Notes under the pieces: model-generated
Database searches by the model: none
Seen by the model: only the letters and a program-made list of their open reading frames with translations
What the model was told of the DNA's origin: nothing
Position numbers and translations under genes: made by a program
Shown: positions 58,441 through 64,000 of the stretch, piece by piece
How the letters are laid out: each line of letters begins with the position of its first letter
How positions within the stretch are numbered: the stretch's first letter is position 1
DNA from: Pagrus major
Lineage: Eukaryota > Chordata > Actinopteri > Spariformes > Sparidae
Length of the DNA: 64,000 bases
Direction: 5' to 3'
Assembly (NCBI RefSeq): GCF_040436345.1
Contig: NC_133230.1
Coordinates: 11,852,197 to 11,916,196, forward strand

Positions 58441-59848
58441 CGAAGAAGAAGAGTGAGTGAGGACCAAACTTCACTTGGAATTTGTGTAATTTAAGAAAAC
58501 AGAAAAAAGTCAAATTAAAAATTCCTTTTTGGGTATTTTACCAACATAACATCATTATTTGCTTTAACTTCGAAGGTTTTGTTTGCTCGCATCATCTCAT
58601 CCTGCCCACGTCTTTAATTGTTTTAGAAATATGAGTTTTAAGCGCTCAAACAACAGTGAATTAACAGAAAATTATGATATTGAAAAGTCAAGAAATTAAA
58701 CAAGTTGTTTGTGATGGGAAAACGCTGAAACATTTTATTTTTTCAACTTCTCAGTTGTAAAGATTGGCGACCTTTCTTGGTTTTATATTATCTGGAGCTA
58801 AAACAATAATCGATTAATCGGACAATGGACACATTTGAGCAATTCAAAAGTCATCTTAAAGGTGCAATATGTAAGAATTGGTCATCTGTCAAATTCGTAC
58901 TCAAAACAAACATGGGGCAACATTCCACCAAAGTAACTGCTAACTGCTGTTAGCTGCTCTAAGCTAGTAAGCCCAGTTAGCCGTGCAGTTAGAGGTTCAG
59001 ACTGTGAGCCCTGGGACCACGGAAGTGTTTAACACTGCTAGCATGGGAGATTTGAACCAAGATGGGCTAGCTGGTTAGCATGCTAACTTTAAGTTTTCAA
59101 CAAAATTTCTTACATGTTGCCCCTTTAAAAGTTCAGCATGTAATCATTTAAGATGAAAGCATTTTTTAAAAATGAACTTAAAGTTTCAACACAATGTGAA
59201 AAAATAACAGTTTTAACATCATTACATGTATGTATGATAGCATGCTAACCAGCTAGCCCATCCAAAGCCTCTGTGCTAACTTTGCGATTTTGGGAAGCAT
59301 TATTACAAACGACTTTCAATCCCACTGGAATGAAAATGACAGACGAGATAAAGAAGAAGAACGTTATGTATGTTAGGTATGTTTCAAGTGAACCTCATTG
59401 TGATTTGAATATTTAATCCAACACAATACATTTTAACTTCTGCATGCTGTGCGTACAGTTAATATATAAAAGCAGAACAGTAACTTACATCAATGAGTGT
59501 TCAATAATTCCCTTTAAAAAAATAAAACCAGAGCAGACAGCCAGTGCAAACAATAGGCACAAGTAGTAACATAACAACTGTGCATAGAATCTTTCAGGAA
59601 CCTACAAAAATTTATCCCAAACTTAAAAACAAGAGTAAAAATATTAATACCTTAAATTAACATGTATGTACTGTATATAAAACACCAGTTGAACTTTACA
59701 TGAACACTAACTGTAATTTTTAGGTGTCTCCCAAAGGATTAATGACACTTTATAAAGTCCTTCAAACTTGGAGCCAACTTCGCCGTCCAGAAGGTGAAAG
59801 GTAACAAAAAGCTGTTTCTTCAACCTGTTTCAGCTTTATTTAATCTTC
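58441..59848. other. Intergenic DNA between dpy19l4 and the SSDDEPL gene
   Basis: No gene. Holds a TTAAAGG-ended MITE (58856-59128) and otherwise AT-rich sequence, the upper end of which should be the 3' UTR of the SSDDEPL gene. Confidence 0.5.
58856..59128. mobile_element. MITE with TTAAAGG(T/G)GCAA termini, 273 bp
   Basis: Begins ttaaaggtgcaatatgtaag and ends with its imperfect inverse cttacatgttgcccctttaa. The TTAA at each end suggests a piggyBac-like TTAA target. No coding capacity. Confidence 0.75.
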
Positions 59849-62721
59849 TTATTCTTCTTCTGATGATTCCTCTGAGCCTTTTGACTCCTCACTCAAGTGC
59901 TTTTCAGCAATCGGTGTGTCTGTTTGGGAGAGTAAGAATCATGTTACGCTTTATGCCCTATGAGGTTTTTAAACAGCGTCAGTAATAACTTGATATGTAA
60001 TCAGTACCTGTAGTGGTTTGGTTCGAGCTTTGTGTGGCCCCCGTCTCTTCACCATCACACCTCTCCAGTATTATCCTCAGGATTTTGGTCACTTGTGGGT
60101 GTTTTGCTGCCTTGATTAAGGGTTCATCATCTGAACTGTTGCTTTCTGACCCTAAACATTTTAATGAAACATAAATACATGACAGATTTAGAGAGCTTCT
60201 TCAGAATATTATGTTTTCTTGTGCATTTCTCTACCCAGTAAAGGGTTTGCCAGGGACTTTAGCCACATCATGTAGCCCCTAGAAACAGTCTATCACTGTT
60301 GGTGTTACATACATTTTCTGTCACCTCTACTAGCCCAAGACTGGCTGGCTCATAGTCTTTACCTGACACAAGCTTCTTTCTTGGCTTTTTGGGAGTTGTG
60401 CCCCTTTTCTTCGGCGACGAAGCCTTCCTTTTCTTTTTTGTTTGTTTGTTTGTGCAGTTCTTTTTCACAAGATTAATCAAAGGTTCATCTTCCGAGCTTT
60501 CATCAGAAGGTTCTGCCAAACAACAGTCACAGCAACAAGGAATTAAATCATAAATCATTATATAACATATAACGTTTTGTTCATGTAGTCATTACTGATA
60601 CAGCACCTCGTCTCTTTCTTGACACACTGACTTGCGATCCAGCTGTCTTCTTTGTGTTTTTCTTCATTGGTTTCTTCTTGGCAGTGAGGTTCGACAACGG
60701 CACATCATCATCACTTGAGCTGCTGTCTGAGGGTGAAAGGTTTTTTAAAAATCCAAGAGATTAGCACTTGATTTACTTGTAATAAAACTGCTTTAAATTC
60801 ATTCCAGTCTCATGAAAGTGATGCCTACCTTTCAGGGATTTGTCTTTCACTTTTGGTTTGGTTTTCTTGCTGTTCTTTTGCTCTTTAGGAGCCTTTGTCT
60901 GCTTCCTCTTCGTTACTGCCAGTGGTTCATCATCTGAGCTGTCACTGGAAGACTCTGCGTATGTGACTGGAACAAATATTTATTTTTAGGACAAGTGCGA
61001 TGAAGTTGAAATAAAATGATGAGTTGATTTCCACATTTTAAACTGACAGTTCATCTCCAAATCAAAAATACATTTCTCCTCTTACCTGTAGAGCTGTTGA
61101 TCCATCTATATCATTCTGGTGTGAGAGATACTGGCCATAGAGATGTCTGCCTTCTCTTAATGATAACGGATCTAGATGGCTATCGGCTTGTGGTGTTAAA
61201 GATGCCATAAAATACATTTGGGGTGAACTGTACCTTTACCAATTACCTGTTTTTCTTGCTGCATTCCGTTTGGATTTCGTGACTGGGGTTGCTTTTGGCG
61301 TGACAGCTCCTTTTCTCTGACGTTTGGAGTCAGTTTTCTTGGCAAATTCACTTAAAGGCTCATCATCCGAACTATCGTCCTCATCCAGTGACACTGTATA
61401 GGACAGGAAGACAATAAGTATCTGCTACACATAACAGCATCTTCCTGTTGATGCAGGGAGATACAATTATCTTACCTTTCTTCTTTGTATCAACAGATTT
61501 TCTCGGAGACAGTGAGGAAGGTTTCTTCGCAGCTTTGGCAATCTTTATGAGAGGCTCATTGTCGGAGCTTTCATCTGTATTCAAATCTGTAACCGTTACA
61601 TACAGAAACATTAAGCCATCCATTCCACACAGAAATCAGAAAATACAGATGAAATATAGATTATGACATTGACACTGTAACCACCGGCTTTCTTGTTGTT
61701 TGTGCCATTAGCTCTGGATGGCGTGTCGTCTATTTTCTCTGGTTTCTTAGTCGATGCAGAGATTTTCAGGTTTATCAAAGGTTCATCATCTGAGGAGACA
61801 TCCGAAGCTACAAAAGGAGAAGATATAAGCAAATACAATTTGTACCTTTTGCTCTCAAAGCTTACAATGTGTTGAGTTGAAAATAATTGACTTCAATGGA
61901 CAGTATTTTTAATTTATTAGACGTTAGCAACTCATATAATAACCAATCTATAACGAAAGCTCATCTGCTATTTTGTTTTTTTATCATTATGACTGTTTAA
62001 ATCAGTAGAGGAAGAAGTATTCAAATACATATATTTGGGCAAAAGTAATATTCAGCAGTAAGTCCTGCAGTCAAAGTTATACTGTAGTACAAATACAGGA
62101 GTATTACAAGCAAAAATACTCCGAATTGAGAATTGTACCTTGCAAATAATTGTACTAAATGTAATATATTATTAGATTACTACTTAATCATTAACAATGG
62201 AGAAGCTTTTTTTACTGTTGTATCTGGTTGAGCTAACTTTAATCACTATATGGATCATATTTTACAAGTTGTTTGTAATACAATATGCAAAGTCTTATGT
62301 AACTATACATGTCAGATAAATGAAGTGGAGTTAAAAAGTACAAATATTCCTTTGAGGTAGCGGAAATGGAAATACTCAAGTATAAAAAAACTCGTTAGTT
62401 ACAGTAACGTTACAGTACTCGAGTAACAAGCACAGTACTTATGGTAGTGAAACTACTTTTTAATAACCAGCACACCCACTACTGTTTTTATTTATTAAGC
62501 TAATGTTGCTGCAGTATAATCTCTCCTATCTTCACCGTTTTATAAAGACGCGAGCAGCAGCAGTGATGTTTATGACGAAGTTGTAAGCTAACTTAGCTTT
62601 TAGCTAGCTACAACTCCCAATGTCTCCTCCTCAGCTGAAAATTTAAAATGCCATTATATATCTGACTACCTGGACAGTCTTGGACCACATTAGTGGGCAT
62701 GTCAGCAGTGCTGCAGTCCAT
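59849..62721 (-). CDS. Unrecognised nuclear-type protein with seven SSDDEPL repeats
   Basis: I do not recognise this gene. Exons in coding order: 62670-62721, 61685-61807, 61476-61586, 61247-61393, 60829-60966, 60607-60726, 60363-60512, 60008-60151, 59849-59919; every intron is phase 1 and all join in frame to 351 residues. Exon 1 is MDCSTADMPTNVVQDC. Each of exons 2-8 opens with an acidic serine motif (SSDDEPLI, SSDNEPLI, SSDDEPLS, SSDDEPLA, SSDDDVPLS, SSEDEPLI, SSDDEPLI) and continues into 25-35 mostly Lys/Arg/Ser/Thr residues, e.g. KKKRKASSPKKRG. The acidic motifs are strong CK2 sites; the basic parts look like nuclear or nucleolar signals. The last repeat leads into a possible amphipathic helix (VTKILRIILERC), and the protein ends SEESKGSEESSEEE. 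SSDDEPLIK followed by a helix recalls the segment of DEK before its C-terminal domain, but no SAP box or DEK domain is present. Disordered chromatin or nucleolar protein is the best guess. Confidence 0.75.
61041..61235. repeat. Teleost repeat ('gacagttcatctccaaatca') in an intron
   Basis: Carries atctccaaatcaaaaataca, ccatagagatgtctgccttc, gatggctatcggcttgtggt and gggtgaactgtacctttacc: the block order of a common percomorph interspersed repeat. A second, reverse-oriented piece is at 22005-22140 in cd6. Confidence 0.7.
62000..62460. repeat. Teleost 'tactcaagta' repeat in first intron of the SSDDEPL gene
   Basis: Contains gaggaagaagtattcaaata, gtagtacaaatacaggagta and aatactcaagtataaaaaaa, matching the family at 29642-29815. 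Confidence 0.65.
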
Positions 62722-64000
62722 TTTGTTGCTTAATATTTATTGTAATCTTCATCCAAAACGCGCCAAGTTGCTCTATTTCCTCTTCATGTTAGCTTCTTCT
62801 TCTGGTGATGATATCGGGAGCAGACTAGACGCAGCGGCGGCGCGTTGCTGCCCCCGCAGGTCATTTGTAGAACTGCATACAGTTGTCCCACCTTCAGTCA
62901 AACATATGTTGAGCTCATTGTTTGAGCTTTACTCTGCAGAGTTTGACACTAGAGGGCTGTTTTCACAATCACTGCTGAAAATGTAAAGTTCCTCTGTGCT
63001 CATTTAAAATCCAACTCTCAAGATGTGGGACTACGAACGTCATTTGTGACATCACAAACAGTTTCGAATCCAATCACGGTCCATGGCGTTTTGACCCTTT
63101 AGGGCCACCGTAACAAACACTGATTGAAGGAAAAAAGGAGCTAAAATATTCATTCACAAGCCATGAGTATGGCAGTTGAAAGCTCAGTTTATTACACACA
63201 CACACACACACACACAAGATAAATATTCAAACACTGTAATGTTGGACAAACAGGACATGATCATGTAGATGTACTGATCCAGACAGTGATATGAGGACCG
63301 ACATGTAAAGCTTACTTAGTCAACATTAATCAACAGAGTGAGGACATTGTTGTGCTGTTCCCCAACCCCGAACATCAGGAACTTAACTGTTATACAAGAG
63401 GTTGGTTGTGTTGTTTTATTTTTTTCCAACCGTCTTCAGAATTGTTCAATCATTATTTTCTTGGATCATTTTCTGCTTGGTGATGTTGGTGATGTCTTGA
63501 TCATATCCCTGAGACAGTAAGGGGAGAATTGAATTTATCATACACGTGAACTATTCATTTCTTTTTAAATCAAACAGTGATTTTAAATCAAAAGTGCTAT
63601 CACAGAATTACTCTTACTATATATCTAACCTTTTATCTCTTTACCGTTTATACCAACACATGAATCACATATAATACAAAGCAAATTCATTAGGGCTGTA
63701 TGAAATATTGGTGAATGACTCTCAAAGAAAATATTTATAATCCTTGGAGATTAAATCTTACGCAGTTGAATTCATGATTAGACGACTGAGAGTTTACCAA
63801 TGTTTCATGCACCCTAATCTGAAAATCAAAAGTGAAATTTTCTGACCTTTTCATCGAAGAAGTGCTACATACACCATTCATTAAACTCAAATTTAAGATA
63901 ACACCACCCTGCTCTCGGACCGAGGCCTTGCTAATAATTATTTTGCATCTTGTAACCAACAATTTTCCAGCTTGATTTCTGATATAAATAAAAGCACTTT
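62722..64000. other. Upstream DNA with no supported gene
   Basis: Positions 62790-62880 are CpG-richer (gcagcggcggcgcgttgctg) and are the probable promoter of the minus-strand SSDDEPL gene. Beyond that the sequence is AT-rich with a (CA)n tract at 63194-63216. Open frames here have no recognisable protein. Confidence 0.5.
63194..63216 (+). repeat. (CA)n microsatellite
   Basis: Uninterrupted acacac run of 23 bases. Confidence 0.95.

Noticed and set aside
59849-62721. Calling this gene dek
   Set aside because: Only the SSDDEPLIK motif is shared; the SAP-like DNA-binding box and the C-terminal DEK domain are absent.

Overview
The window is vertebrate nuclear DNA from a ray-finned fish, most likely a percomorph. 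Genes are split into many short exons with GT-AG introns, there are no bacterial signals, and the intergenic and intronic DNA is full of teleost-type short interspersed elements (TTAAAGGT-ended MITEs, a Tc1 remnant, 'tacttgagtatttcc' and 'gctgcaactaa' type repeats). I read protein-coding genes by joining exons by hand from splice signals, reading-phase agreement and remembered human orthologues; no alignment was run.

Layout. Positions 1-19.3 kb hold no gene I can support: a repeat-bearing desert with three stretches that look unusually non-random (possible conserved non-coding elements). From 19356 to 29310 (minus) lies a CD6-type lymphocyte scavenger receptor: signal peptide, three SRCR-type domains, membrane span and a tyrosine-rich tail. 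Head-to-head with it, cyclin E2 (ccne2, plus, CDS 31821-36118) follows a GC-rich promoter with a paired E2F-like site. Tail-to-tail with ccne2 is ints8 (minus, 36856-44854), 994 codons against 995 in human. A 6.9 kb gap holds a tandem array of a 164 bp hairpin-ended element and a truncated Tc1 transposon. Then dpy19l4 (minus, 51762-58137). Last is an unrecognised gene (minus, 59849-62721) in which seven consecutive exons each encode one copy of an S-S-D-D-E-P-L motif followed by a lysine-rich stretch.

The order dpy19l4-ints8-ccne2 is the same as on human 8q22.1. cd6 and the S-S-D-D-E-P-L gene are not neighbours of that trio in human, so they mark fish-side differences. The genes are not a pathway: cyclin E2 drives S-phase entry with CDK2, INTS8 tethers PP2A to the Integrator complex on RNA polymerase II, DPY19L4 is an ER multi-pass protein of the C-mannosyltransferase family, CD6 is a T-cell co-receptor, and the repeat protein is probably nuclear.

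The two observations most worth following are the exon-per-repeat S-S-D-D-E-P-L gene, and a cd6 tail exon of 47 nt (all other internal exons keep phase 1) that throws the conserved C-terminal tyrosine motif out of frame unless it is skipped.
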